Positions 1 through 7,720 are shown, counted from the stretch's first letter. The stretch: DNA of 36,770 bases from Prolixibacteraceae bacterium (GCA_029975525.1 JARKOX010000083.1:1-36770); one strand, 5' to 3'. Notes: generated by a model from the sequence alone, not told the origin. Translations and numbers: made by a program.

Positions 1-1631
1 GCATTCACCGAACGATATTCATATTTTGACCATTCAGTTACGCCGGTTAAATCGATGTTGTGTTTTTCATTGATGCTTTTGACGTACGAAGCGATGTTTT
101 GTAATGTCCAGCGTTTACGGGTGTAGTTGGTTTCGCTAATCAATCCATTATATCCATATCCGTCTCCAGTATCGGGAAGCCAGGCATAAACGTTATCTAA
201 TAACGAAACATCAGCGCCAATTACCGTCTTTAATGTTAAACCGGCAAGGGGATTGAGTTCAAGATATCCGGTTGGCATTAAGCGGTAGGACTCGTTTTCC
301 TGCGTATTGTTTTTTAAAACCCAAACAATGTTTGGAACTGTTAAGTCAATCGGAATTTGGTTTGCACCACGACCTAAGCTTTTAGGACTTGTAGCGTCAA
401 TGTTGTAACCAGTCGGATGTTCTTTGTTATAAACAGCTACGTTGGGCAGCATGCGGGTAGTCGCATACATGTTATCAGAAATACTATTGGTCCCTTTAAT
501 TGGTCCGGTGTTTTTTTGGTATGAAGCATTTAGGGAGAATCCGCCTTTTAGCCAATTTATTAATTTTTGATCTACACTGGCATTAAAAGTATATCGTTGA
601 AAATCATTGTTGATAACGATACCTTCTTGTTTGCTGTATCCTCCTGAAATATAAAATTGTGTGTCATCTGCACCTCCGGCCACGGACAAAGAATGGCTGT
701 GCTGGAAGGCATTCCGGAATACATAATCATTCCAGTTTGTATTTGTTCCCTTGTCATCCATTGCTGCTGGCAATGAGGTAGAACCAGCATTTTTCTTTTT
801 TTCATTGGCGATCGTTACAAACTGTTCGGCATCCAGTAAGTCATACAGTTTTGAAGCTTGGGATACGGCAAACCAGGAATCATAGGTGACTTTTGTTTGT
901 TGTGCCTTTCCTTTTTTGGTAGTAACAAGTATTACACCATTAGAGGCACGAGAACCATAAATAGCTGTTGCCGCCCCATCTTTCAAAATTTCGATTGATT
1001 CGATGTCTGCAGGATTAATGTCCGACAAGGGATTGTTGTTGGTATAGCTACCTCCGATGTTTCCTGAAGTTACGGGGACTCCGTTTACAACAACTAATGG
1101 CTGAGATCCTGAGGAAATGGTGTTAACTCCACGAATTCGGATATTTGGAGGGGTACCCAAATCTCCTGAACTTTGTGTGATTTGAACGCCGGCAGCACGT
1201 CCTGCCAACTGTTGGACAAAGCTCGGAGTAGCTTTTTCCGAAATGTCGGCTCCCTTCACCTGAGATATTGAACTGGTGACGTCTTTCTTTTTCTGAACAC
1301 CATATCCAACTACAATCACTTCGTCCACCCCAATCATTTCTGATTTCAACTGGATGTTGAAGATGGTCTGGTTTCCGATTGCAACTTCCTGCGAGAGCAT
1401 GCCTACAAAAGAAAATAAGAGGCTTTTCGCATCTTGCGGAACCTTTAAAATGAATTTACCATCCATGTTGGTGACGGTACCCAGTGTAGATCCTTTGACC
1501 AAGACCGACACGCCCGGGATTGCACTTCCATCATCTGCGGAGGTTACGGTTCCTGAGATCTCTTTGGTTTGAGCCAGCAGGACTTGTAATCCGATTGCGA
1601 AAAATGCAAACAGTAATGCAACTTTTTTCAT
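1..1631 (-). CDS. SusC/RagA-family TonB-linked outer-membrane receptor, N-terminal part (cut by window edge)
   Basis: The reading frame is open from the ATG at 1631-1629 to the left edge, about 543 residues, and lacks the C-terminal barrel strands. It begins with a signal peptide (MKKVALLFAFFAIG, cleavage near LLAQ). A carboxypeptidase-regulatory-like domain follows at about residues 24-100 (ISGTVTSADDGSAIPGVSV). Then comes the SusC hallmark VDEVIVVGYG and the plug domain with RIRGVNTIS and ILKDGAATAIYGSRASNGV. The family imports oligosaccharides or peptides across the outer membrane using TonB energy, normally with a SusD lipoprotein, which here would lie outside the window. There is no STN domain, so it is unlikely to be an anti-sigma-coupled transducer. 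It is close to an amino-sugar catabolic cluster on the same strand, so its ligand may be an amino-sugar glycan; that is inference. Confidence 0.93.
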   Translation of the reverse strand, partial: MKKVALLFAFFAIGLQVLLAQTKEISGTVTSADDGSAIPGVSVLVKGSTLGTVTNMDGKFILKVPQDAKSLLFSFVGMLSQEVAIGNQTIFNIQLKSEMIGVDEVIVVGYGVQKKKDVTSSISQVKGADISEKATPSFVQQLAGRAAGVQITQSSGDLGTPPNIRIRGVNTISSGSQPLVVVNGVPVTSGNIGGSYTNNNPLSDINPADIESIEILKDGAATAIYGSRASNGVILVTTKKGKAQQTKVTYDSWFAVSQASKLYDLLDAEQFVTIANEKKKNAGSTSLPAAMDDKGTNTNWNDYVFRNAFQHSHSLSVAGGADDTQFYISGGYSKQEGIVINNDFQRYTFNASVDQKLINWLKGGFSLNASYQKNTGPIKGTNSISDNMYATTRMLPNVAVYNKEHPTGYNIDATSPKSLGRGANQIPIDLTVPNIVWVLKNNTQENESYRLMPTGYLELNPLAGLTLKTVIGADVSLLDNVYAWLPDTGDGYGYNGLISETNYTRKRWTLQNIASYVKSINEKHNIDLTGVTEWSKYEYRSVN

Positions 1632-1687
1632 AGAAATGATTTTAAGTTAGTAAATAAACAGCAAACAATATTTTGTCTCCAAGCATC

Positions 1688-1736
1688 AAGTCCTGCCCAA
1701 TGTTTTTCCCCTCTTGTTCTTTTCGGGTCAGGACTT
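1688..1736 (-). promoter_or_regulatory. Long hairpin in the 5' leader of the SusC-like mRNA
   Basis: AAGTCCTG (1688-1695) pairs perfectly with CAGGACTT (1729-1736). A further CCC/GGG pairing lies inside, with one bulged base. The hairpin sits between the predicted transcription start and the start codon. No U-tract follows on the minus strand, so it is not an obvious terminator. A regulatory role is inference. Confidence 0.45.
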
Positions 1737-1750
1737 TTAAGCATTTTTAA

Positions 1751-1758
1751 CAAATATA
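1751..1758 (-). promoter_or_regulatory. Predicted -7 box (TATATTTG) of the SusC-like gene
   Basis: On the minus strand this reads TATATTTG, an exact match to the Bacteroidota -7 consensus TAnnTTTG. Transcription would start near 1744, giving a leader of roughly 110 nt before the start codon at 1631. I see no clear -33 TTG, so the call rests on the -7 box and its position. Confidence 0.45.
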
Positions 1759-2256
1759 AAAACAATGGGATATATATAATATCTTATTGTTAATAAAGGT
1801 AAATTTTTATTGACCCCTTTTTTTTTAATAAGATTTTGTTTTTTAAGTGGCTGTTTGTGAGTGTTTTGGTTGCTTGTTGTTCGGATTTTTTTTAAAGCTT
1901 TTGAACCTTGAGGATTTTTTTAGGTTATTTTTTTGGTTTTTTTACCGCGAATTTTAAATGAATTTCGAGACAATTCGGTCGTTTTTGTGACAAAAAAAAG
2001 ATTTTTGTTACCGTGAGGGATTTTTTTGAAGCCTTCGGAGAAGGGTTGAGTTTTTCTAAATTATCATAATTGCAAGTCAAAATTTTTTTCTGCCGATATG
2101 CTGAAAAAATAAGCGGTACTGGGCAGTTTCCATTTGTTTCGATTGAAAAGAAAACGTATTTTCGTGCCCTCTGAACGAACAATCAGTTCGGAATTACCAT
2201 TTGTGAGCCGCTCTTCCGCAAGGGAGGGCGGCTCCTTGTTTTTGCGGGGTTGGTCC
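1759..2256. other. T-rich non-coding gap with several hairpins
   Basis: No convincing gene is present. The plus strand is strikingly T-rich from about 1795 to 2030, with repeated runs of six to eight T. Two similar blocks, AACCTTGAGGATTTTTTT (1904-1921) and ACCGTGAGGGATTTTTTT (2010-2027), look like degenerate direct repeats. Hairpins lie at 1987-2011 (GTGACAAAAA/TTTTTGTTAC, one G-T pair), 2170-2192 (TCTGAAC/GTTCGGA, one T-G pair) and 2205-2234. Short open frames here have no family resemblance and are biased in composition. Confidence 0.5.
2205..2241 (+). terminator. Plus-strand terminator-like hairpin with GCAA loop
   Basis: A 13-bp stem (2205-2217 with 2222-2234, two G-T pairs) closes on the tetraloop GCAA and is followed by CTTGTTTTT on the plus strand. 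That is the form of a Rho-independent terminator, yet no plus-strand gene lies upstream within the window. It may end an unannotated small RNA. Confidence 0.5.
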
Positions 2257-2285
2257 AAAAAAAAGGCCCCGAAACCGGAGCCTTA
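2257..2285 (-). terminator. Rho-independent terminator of the ROK kinase operon
   Basis: Read on the minus strand, AAGGCTCCG-GTTT-CGGGGCCTT forms a 9-bp stem with one T-G pair, followed by an unbroken run of T. It starts about 20 nt after the stop codon of the kinase gene. Confidence 0.85.
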
Positions 2286-2304
2286 TTATATCGTTGCCTG
2301 TTTT

Positions 2305-3159
2305 TTAGTCGATCGCGTCGAGCACCAGCGAAGAGGCCCCAAAAATGGCCATGTTTTCGGCATCGGATATTTCGATGGCGAGCTGGTTGTACAACCTTCT
2401 GAACGGGAAGTTGTCTTCCAGGAATTCGTTCATCGCTTCTCCGAAAAACCGGTACGATTGACTGACGGACCCGCCCAGGATGATAGCTTCGGGGGCCAGG
2501 GCAAACAGGATCGTGGCAATTGCCCGTCCAATGTGCCCGCCCAGCTCTTCAAACAGCCGCAGGGCTACGGGGTCACCAATCGAGGCCCGTTTATACATCG
2601 TTTTTCCGTCCAGTCCTTTGTCTTTAAAAAATTGTCCGCTGCAGTATGCTTCAATGTTTTTGTCGCGGTAGTAAATATTGCCGAATTCACCTGCTCCGCT
2701 CAGTCTTCCCGAGTAAAGGTGGTTGTTGATGATGATGCCTGCTCCGGCGCCGGTCCCGAGGGTGAGCCCGACGAAATTGGAATAGGCCTTCCCTTTTCCG
2801 AAATGTTTTTCGCCAACAGCAAAGCAGTTTGCATCGTTATTTACATAAACCGGCTTGTTGAAATGATCGGAAACCAACTCGGCCAGCGGAACAGAGTCCC
2901 AGCTTGGGATATTGGTCACATCGAGAACCTGTTTCTCGTCCAGGTCAACCAGTCCCGGTACCCCGATCCCGATGCCCGAAACGGAAGGGTCAAACACTTC
3001 TTCAATAGCCTGGATCACCGAACTTACCACTTCGAGTTGAGGACGATCGAACGGAGTTGGCAACATTGCCTGCCGTTTGATCTTCTCTTCATGCACCAGT
3101 CCTGCACTGATTTTTGTCCCCCCTACGTCAACACCAATGATTTTCATTTTTTTATCCAT
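2305..3159 (-). CDS. ROK-family sugar kinase (glucokinase / amino-sugar kinase type), zinc motif absent
   Basis: This 284-residue protein has the ROK/ASKHA ATP-binding start DVGGTKISAGLV (residues 11-22), the catalytic-Asp region VYVNNDANCFAVGE and the phosphate-binding LGTGAGAGI. ROK kinases phosphorylate glucose, mannose, GlcNAc or related sugars in the cytoplasm. The usual zinc site is missing: the GExGH histidine is replaced (GEFGN), and the CxCGxxGC cluster is reduced to AYCSGQ. The gene is the last of the cluster after the ROK repressor and NagB-LmbE genes, so an amino sugar such as GlcNAc or glucosamine is a reasonable substrate guess. It lies 135 bp downstream of the NagB-LmbE gene and has its own predicted promoter, so it can be transcribed separately. 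Exact substrate is not readable from sequence. Confidence 0.85.
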   Translation of the reverse strand: MDKKMKIIGVDVGGTKISAGLVHEEKIKRQAMLPTPFDRPQLEVVSSVIQAIEEVFDPSVSGIGIGVPGLVDLDEKQVLDVTNIPSWDSVPLAELVSDHFNKPVYVNNDANCFAVGEKHFGKGKAYSNFVGLTLGTGAGAGIIINNHLYSGRLSGAGEFGNIYYRDKNIEAYCSGQFFKDKGLDGKTMYKRASIGDPVALRLFEELGGHIGRAIATILFALAPEAIILGGSVSQSYRFFGEAMNEFLEDNFPFRRLYNQLAIEISDAENMAIFGASSLVLDAID

Positions 3160-3184
3160 TCAGTTTTGAATCATACCTGCCAGT

Positions 3185-3206
3185 GGGAAGCACCCAGGCG
3201 CTTCCC
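3185..3206 (-). promoter_or_regulatory. Palindrome just downstream of the predicted kinase promoter
   Basis: GGGAAGC (3185-3191) and GCTTCCC (3200-3206) form a perfect 7-bp inverted repeat with an 8-nt spacer. It begins a few bases after the start point expected from the -7 box at 3219-3226. It has no T-run, so it is more likely an operator or leader hairpin than a terminator. Confidence 0.4.
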
Positions 3207-3218
3207 GTTTTGGCGGTA

Positions 3219-3226
3219 CAAATATA
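3219..3226 (-). promoter_or_regulatory. Predicted -7 box (TATATTTG) of the ROK kinase gene
   Basis: The minus strand reads TATATTTG, an exact TAnnTTTG match, about 60 bp before the kinase start codon. A TTG lies 16 bp further upstream, a shorter spacing than usual, so the -33 element is uncertain. Confidence 0.5.
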
Positions 3227-3294
3227 ATTTCTTTTGTTGTTTCAATATGCAAACAGTCAGTTGCGTATGTGCTTGTGGTTTGTCTTTTCGATGG

Positions 3295-5616
3295 TCAGAA
3301 AAGGCCTTCGACTGATTTCCCCAGGGCGGCTGCCTCTTCAAGAAACTGGTTTACTGTCAGTTCACGTAGGTAAATCAGTCCGTGGGTAGCTCGCAGCAAC
3401 GGAGATTCATTTTCGTAAAAGAAGTTTTTCCCCAGCAAAAACTGAATCTGCTTGTGCTGTTCCATCCACACCCGCTGGGTGAGGTCGCTGAACTTCCCGT
3501 CGAGCTGGTAGCTGGGGAATGAGGCGTTGACCTGGCTCAGGTAACAATCGGTGAACGACTTGTCGAGGGTAGCCAGCGAGTTCATGGATACCGGTACGAT
3601 CACTTCCACATCCCACGGGTTGTAACGGAACCAGACGTTCCGGTAGCCAACGATCCGGAGTTTGGAGAGGTCTTCTTCCTTGTTCCATTCGGCCACGGCA
3701 GCTGCAACAGACTGCAAAACTTTGTAGTGGGTGTCGGGCCCGCTTCCTTCCGGGTCCATGGCCAGGCTGATGACGGTGGGTTTGTATTTCCGGAACTCTT
3801 CAAGAATGGGCAATACGTCGCGCGAGCGGTCGGGCTGGCTGCCAAACACATCGCCCTGGTAGAATCCCAGTCGCAGATGGTGAACGTTTTTCACGCGGAT
3901 ACCGTAGTGAGCCCACACCAGCTCTTCTTCGAACTCGCGGATCATCCCTTTCAGCTTCTGGATTTCGGTTGGGTTTCTGCTGCCATCGTAGCTGTTTTCC
4001 AGTACGGCAATGGTTTCGTCGAGTACCTGGACCAGTTCGTCGCAGTTTTTTACTTTCCATATTTCCACAACGGCACGTACCAGCCGGTGGCAAACTCCCC
4101 GCCGTTTTTCCTCTTCATCTTTGGCTGCAATGCTGTCCAGATAGTGGTAAACATCCTTGTCCCATTTGAAGCGGTATCCCTGTTCAAAGAAGTCGGGATA
4201 GGCAAGCATTTCGATTCTGCCTTTTCCGATAAGCTGTTTGGTTTCGTAAAGCAGATCGAGCATAAAATGGTTGGTAACCGCTGTAAAACCCGATGTCATC
4301 ACTGCAAAGTGAAGGTCGTTGCTTGCCTCGCGGCTCTGGCGGTTGGTAACCGGCATGATGCCCAGCATGATGTCGTCGTGGTGCGGTCCGGTGTGGTAAT
4401 AAGTCTGGTTGGTTTCCCGCTGCATTCCCTTGCGCAGTTTGGCTGTTACCGAGTCGATAACCGACTGGACGGTATGGGGATTCAAATCGGGAATTTTGCT
4501 GCAGAATTCGTCGTTTTTCAGGTCGTCGAGCGTGAGTTTGGCCCCGAATTTATTCGCCTTTTTACACAGTTCGATCACGGCTCTTTCGGTTTTTTGGTGA
4601 TTCCAGGGGCCATCGTCAAAGTAAGCCCTGATGCTGTCGGTGAGTTTGACGGCTGCGCCGCGGGTGAGATAGAATCTGCTGTGGGGCGATTTCTGGAATA
4701 CGGTGGCCGGGAAAAGATTGGTCGGTTCACTTTCCATGGAATCGCGAATGGTGTCGGCAATCGCTTCACCGGCTGCGTAGATGATATTTTTGGCTTCCGG
4801 ATTGTAGGTAATGGTTCCCAGGCCGATGGTGATAACCAGCCGGTTGCGGGATACTTCGATCCCGCCAAGATCGGTTGCAGTGACGGCTTGTGTTTCGAAG
4901 TTGGTGGCTGTGAGGCGGGTGGCCGAATAGTGGTTGGCGCCGCGGGTGTTGAACACCACGTGGCCATCGGGCCCGATTCCGCCCAAAAAGAAGCCGATTC
5001 CGCCTTTCTCCCTGATTTTTTGTTCATATTCCACACACCAGTTGTCGATCCGGAAGATGGACTGCTGCTGCAGTTTCTCCTGCTGGGTTTTGGCTTCGCG
5101 GTAACGCAGCGAGAGGTCGATGCGCAGATCGGGGAAAACTTCTGTATAACTTTTGCCGTCGGCCAGCCCGATTTCGTCGGAGTTGATCAGCAGCGCCCGC
5201 GATTGGTCGAGTCCAAAGCCTTTCAGGTAATAGTTGGAGATGTAGTTCCACAAGCTGTTGTGCTGGTCCGGATTGATCGGGTAAAATTCAGCCGCCTGTA
5301 CCAGTTGTAATCCGCGCAGGTCGGGTTTGCGGCCAGCCTGCAGTCCGTATTTGTCGAGGATTTCCCGTCCTTTGGGTTTGTCCCAGTTTTCGAGCATATA
5401 TTGGGTGAAACGCAGAAAATGCTGGGCGGTTTTTCCGGTGGGCAGCGTTACTACTCCTTCCGGATGTTGGGTAACCCATTCCAGAAAGCTGAGCGCCGAG
5501 AGTAATCCTAATTTGGGGAAATTATCAACTACGATATAGGGGACCCGGGCAGTTGTTTTTTCCACTCCGGATTCCCTGATGAATGCCTGTTCAACAGGTG
5601 AAAATTGACTTTTCAT
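3295..5616 (-). CDS. Glucosamine-6-phosphate deaminase-like (NagB) domain fused to LmbE/PIG-L deacetylase-like domain
   Basis: The 773-residue protein is about three times the length of classical NagB. The N-terminal part (about 30-330) is NagB/sugar-isomerase-like: LPTGKT (58-63), NSDEIGL (145-151, equivalent to the D72-E73 region of E. coli NagB) and GGIGPDGHVVFN (212-223, D217 and H219). The catalytic-triad Glu of E. coli NagB (in FNEP) is replaced by Thr224. The C-terminal part (about 400-770) resembles LmbE/PIG-L zinc deacetylases: GPHHDD (410-415) and the His-bearing SGPDTHYKV. PIG-L enzymes remove acetyl groups from N-acetylglucosaminyl substrates. One protein might therefore deacetylate and then deaminate an amino-sugar phosphate; that is inference. 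It is separated by 12 bp from the upstream ROK repressor and is clearly co-transcribed with it. Confidence 0.85.
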   Translation of the reverse strand: MKSQFSPVEQAFIRESGVEKTTARVPYIVVDNFPKLGLLSALSFLEWVTQHPEGVVTLPTGKTAQHFLRFTQYMLENWDKPKGREILDKYGLQAGRKPDLRGLQLVQAAEFYPINPDQHNSLWNYISNYYLKGFGLDQSRALLINSDEIGLADGKSYTEVFPDLRIDLSLRYREAKTQQEKLQQQSIFRIDNWCVEYEQKIREKGGIGFFLGGIGPDGHVVFNTRGANHYSATRLTATNFETQAVTATDLGGIEVSRNRLVITIGLGTITYNPEAKNIIYAAGEAIADTIRDSMESEPTNLFPATVFQKSPHSRFYLTRGAAVKLTDSIRAYFDDGPWNHQKTERAVIELCKKANKFGAKLTLDDLKNDEFCSKIPDLNPHTVQSVIDSVTAKLRKGMQRETNQTYYHTGPHHDDIMLGIMPVTNRQSREASNDLHFAVMTSGFTAVTNHFMLDLLYETKQLIGKGRIEMLAYPDFFEQGYRFKWDKDVYHYLDSIAAKDEEEKRRGVCHRLVRAVVEIWKVKNCDELVQVLDETIAVLENSYDGSRNPTEIQKLKGMIREFEEELVWAHYGIRVKNVHHLRLGFYQGDVFGSQPDRSRDVLPILEEFRKYKPTVISLAMDPEGSGPDTHYKVLQSVAAAVAEWNKEEDLSKLRIVGYRNVWFRYNPWDVEVIVPVSMNSLATLDKSFTDCYLSQVNASFPSYQLDGKFSDLTQRVWMEQHKQIQFLLGKNFFYENESPLLRATHGLIYLRELTVNQFLEEAAALGKSVEGLF

Positions 5617-5628
5617 AGATATCTTAAT

Positions 5629-6843
5629 TTAAGAATTGGCTAATTTTTCGACGGCAAAGGCAGCTGCGCCGATGGTTCCGGCTCGGGTTCCCATGGCCGA
5701 AAACATGATTTCGGTGTCGTTGCTGATGTCGCGGTTGCTGTACGTGAAGATGGCCTGGTGGATGGGCGCGGTCAGGAATTGTCCGGCTTCCGCGACTTTT
5801 CCGCCAATAATGATCAGTTCGGGATTAAAGATCTGGATCAGGTGGGTAATTCCTCTTCCCAGCCAGTATCCCACTTCGGTGAGGATGGAAATGCAGAACT
5901 GGTCGCCGTCTTGGGCGGCCTGGATGACGGTGTTCGGATCGATCTTGTCAAGATTGTTGTCAACCAGGTTGCTTAGCAGCGAGGAGTTTCCGGCTTCAAG
6001 TCCTTCGCGGGCCATGCGTGCGATGGCCATAACCGAGGCAATGGTTTCGAGGCACCCTTTTTTGCCGCATTGGCACAACAGGCCGTTCTCAACCATCGGG
6101 ATGTGGCCAAATTCGCCCGAAAATCCTGATTTGCCGCTGTAAAGCTCCCCGTTGAGGATGAGTCCCAGCCCGACTCCCCAGTCGATGTGGAGCATCAAAA
6201 CCTGTTTTCTGCCTTTGGCCAGCCCAAACTGCTGTTCGGCAAAAGTCCTGATTTTGGCGTCGTTGTCGAAAAAGACCGGGAGCCCGAAAATTTTAGCGAT
6301 CTCCTGGTCCAGGTTTTCGATGTCGGGGAAGTAGGTTTTGTTGATCCCGATGGTTTGGTTGACCAGTCCGGGCAATTCCATGCCGACTGCAATGACTTTG
6401 TCTTTCGGAATGTGGTTCTGCTCCAGAACCTCGTTCAGGTGAACATTCAGCTGGTGAAAGATCTGGAAGTCCGGTTGCATCTTTACCGGGAAGAATTGCG
6501 GCGGGGCAATCTCGCGGTTGTTACTGTTGAAAATGGAGATGATGCTCCGTTTGATATTCATGGTGATACCCACCACGTAAAAACCATCTTCGACCAAACC
6601 GTAGATGGCCGGGCGTCTGCCGCCGCTCGAATCGCCGGGTCCCAGCTCTTTTACCAGCCCTTCGGCAATCATTTCCTGCAAGAGGCTGTTGATTTTTGGG
6701 GTGCTCAGCAAAAGGTTCCTGGCCAGTTCGGCATTCGATACCGGGCCATTAAAATAGATGGTGCGGATGATCAGTTTTTTTTGGCTGATCTTTTTCTGCT
6801 CCACACCCTGGCTTTGTCCGCTGCTTTTGAATAAGTTTTCCAT
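5629..6843 (-). CDS. ROK-family transcriptional repressor (NagC/XylR type)
   Basis: The protein has an N-terminal winged-helix DNA-binding region followed by a ROK sugar-binding domain, 404 residues from the chosen start. The helix-turn-helix includes GPVSNAELARNLLLSTPKIN and the wing GDSSGGRRPA. The ROK domain keeps the full zinc motif: GEFGHIP followed by CQCGKKGCLE. Such proteins repress sugar genes until a sugar or sugar phosphate binds. The start at 6843 (MENLFKSS) is preferred over an in-frame ATG at 6891: GGGGAGGA lies 10 nt before it, and a promoter-like pair lies inside the longer version. The gene heads the NagB-LmbE cluster, so it probably regulates that cluster and itself. Confidence 0.88.
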   Translation of the reverse strand: MENLFKSSGQSQGVEQKKISQKKLIIRTIYFNGPVSNAELARNLLLSTPKINSLLQEMIAEGLVKELGPGDSSGGRRPAIYGLVEDGFYVVGITMNIKRSIISIFNSNNREIAPPQFFPVKMQPDFQIFHQLNVHLNEVLEQNHIPKDKVIAVGMELPGLVNQTIGINKTYFPDIENLDQEIAKIFGLPVFFDNDAKIRTFAEQQFGLAKGRKQVLMLHIDWGVGLGLILNGELYSGKSGFSGEFGHIPMVENGLLCQCGKKGCLETIASVMAIARMAREGLEAGNSSLLSNLVDNNLDKIDPNTVIQAAQDGDQFCISILTEVGYWLGRGITHLIQIFNPELIIIGGKVAEAGQFLTAPIHQAIFTYSNRDISNDTEIMFSAMGTRAGTIGAAAFAVEKLANS

Positions 6844-6860
6844 AAATGCATAATCCTCCC

Positions 6861-6891
6861 CAAAATTCCGGAAATAATTTTTCAAAAACAA
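6861..6891 (-). promoter_or_regulatory. Predicted promoter of the ROK repressor operon
   Basis: On the minus strand TTG (6891-6889) is followed after 20 bp by GAATTTTG (6868-6861), five of six fixed positions of the -7 consensus TAnnTTTG. The start of transcription would fall about 15 nt before the ATG at 6843, with the ribosome-binding sequence GGGGAGGA between. Confidence 0.4.
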
Positions 6892-6904
6892 GATTCTTCA
6901 TAAA

Positions 6905-6940
6905 AATTTTAAAAAGAACATTGTTTTTTGTTTTAAAATT
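6905..6940. promoter_or_regulatory. Inverted repeat between divergent ROK repressor and flavin-reductase genes
   Basis: AATTTTAAAA (6905-6914) and TTTTAAAATT (6931-6940) are perfect 10-base inverted arms around a 16-base centre. ROK repressors bind AT-rich palindromes, so this is a candidate operator. The low complexity of the arms means chance cannot be excluded. Confidence 0.35.
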
Positions 6941-7060
6941 ACGTTAGATGCGGCGTTGTTATCCGCTATTACCGGGATGTGCGGGCACAGGGAAAAATAT
7001 TTCCAGCATTAAATTGAACATTTCTTCTGTTTGTTTTTTTGGAGTTACGAACAGTTTTTG

Positions 7061-7720
7061 ATGGAGAAAATGACCGGACTTTCAGCAGTACAATTAACCT
7101 CGAACCGCGAAATTTCGCCCGGGGTTCACCTGATTGCGTATCAACGGAATGCAGGTTTTCAGCCCGGGCAGGTGGTCCGGATTACCCTCGATCCTGCCGT
7201 GCCGCCCCGTATTTACAGTATTTGCAGCGGACCGCACGAAGCGGAGATCAGGATACTTTTTAATGTCAAGGAAGATGGCTGGCTGACACCGCGGTTGGCG
7301 CGCTGCCGCACAAACGACACCATTTGGGTCTCCAGTCCGTATGGAAGTTTTTTTTGTGCCGGCGAACCCGCCTGGTGGATTGCCACCGGAACCGGAATCG
7401 CCCCTTTTTACAGCATGTTTCGGGCGGGATGGGCCGGAAATAAACGGCTCATTCACGGTGCCCGCTACCTGAACCAGTTCTATTTTGCGGAGGAGCTGAA
7501 ACAGGAGATGGGCAGCCGTTATATCCGTTGCTGCTCCCGGGAGCAGGGAGATGACGTTTTTCCGGGGCGCGTTTCCGATTATTTACAGCAGGGCGGGCCA
7601 CTCCCGCGCGAGGTAAAATATTATCTTTGCGGCAAAGCTTTAATGGTGGTCGAAGTCAGGGATTTACTGATCGCGGAAGGGATTCCGTATGAAAATATCC
7701 TGGCCGAGATTTATTTCTGA
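7061..7720 (+). CDS. Ferredoxin/flavodoxin-NADP+ reductase-like flavoprotein
   Basis: This 219-residue protein has the FNR layout. The FAD-binding barrel carries PPRIYSICS (the RxYS motif that contacts FAD), and the nucleotide-binding half carries ATGTGIAPF, GARYLNQFYFAEEL and YYLCGKALMVVEV. The C-terminal aromatic (EIYF) resembles those that stack on the flavin. It should pass electrons between NAD(P)H and a small iron-sulfur or flavin protein in the cytoplasm; the partner is not visible. I start at ATG 7061; ATG 7070, with GGAG just upstream, is equally good, and a TTG extension to 7031 is unlikely. rlmN follows after 33 bp, and as a radical-SAM enzyme it needs an electron donor, which makes a functional link possible but unproven. 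Confidence 0.8.
   Translation: MEKMTGLSAVQLTSNREISPGVHLIAYQRNAGFQPGQVVRITLDPAVPPRIYSICSGPHEAEIRILFNVKEDGWLTPRLARCRTNDTIWVSSPYGSFFCAGEPAWWIATGTGIAPFYSMFRAGWAGNKRLIHGARYLNQFYFAEELKQEMGSRYIRCCSREQGDDVFPGRVSDYLQQGGPLPREVKYYLCGKALMVVEVRDLLIAEGIPYENILAEIYF

Noticed and set aside
2134-3315. 393-codon plus-strand open frame across the ROK kinase
   Set aside because: It covers the terminator, the kinase and its promoter on the opposite strand and has no recognisable domain.
3727-5310. 527-codon plus-strand open frame opposite the NagB-LmbE gene
   Set aside because: Antisense shadow in GC-rich coding sequence; no signal, domain or ribosome site.
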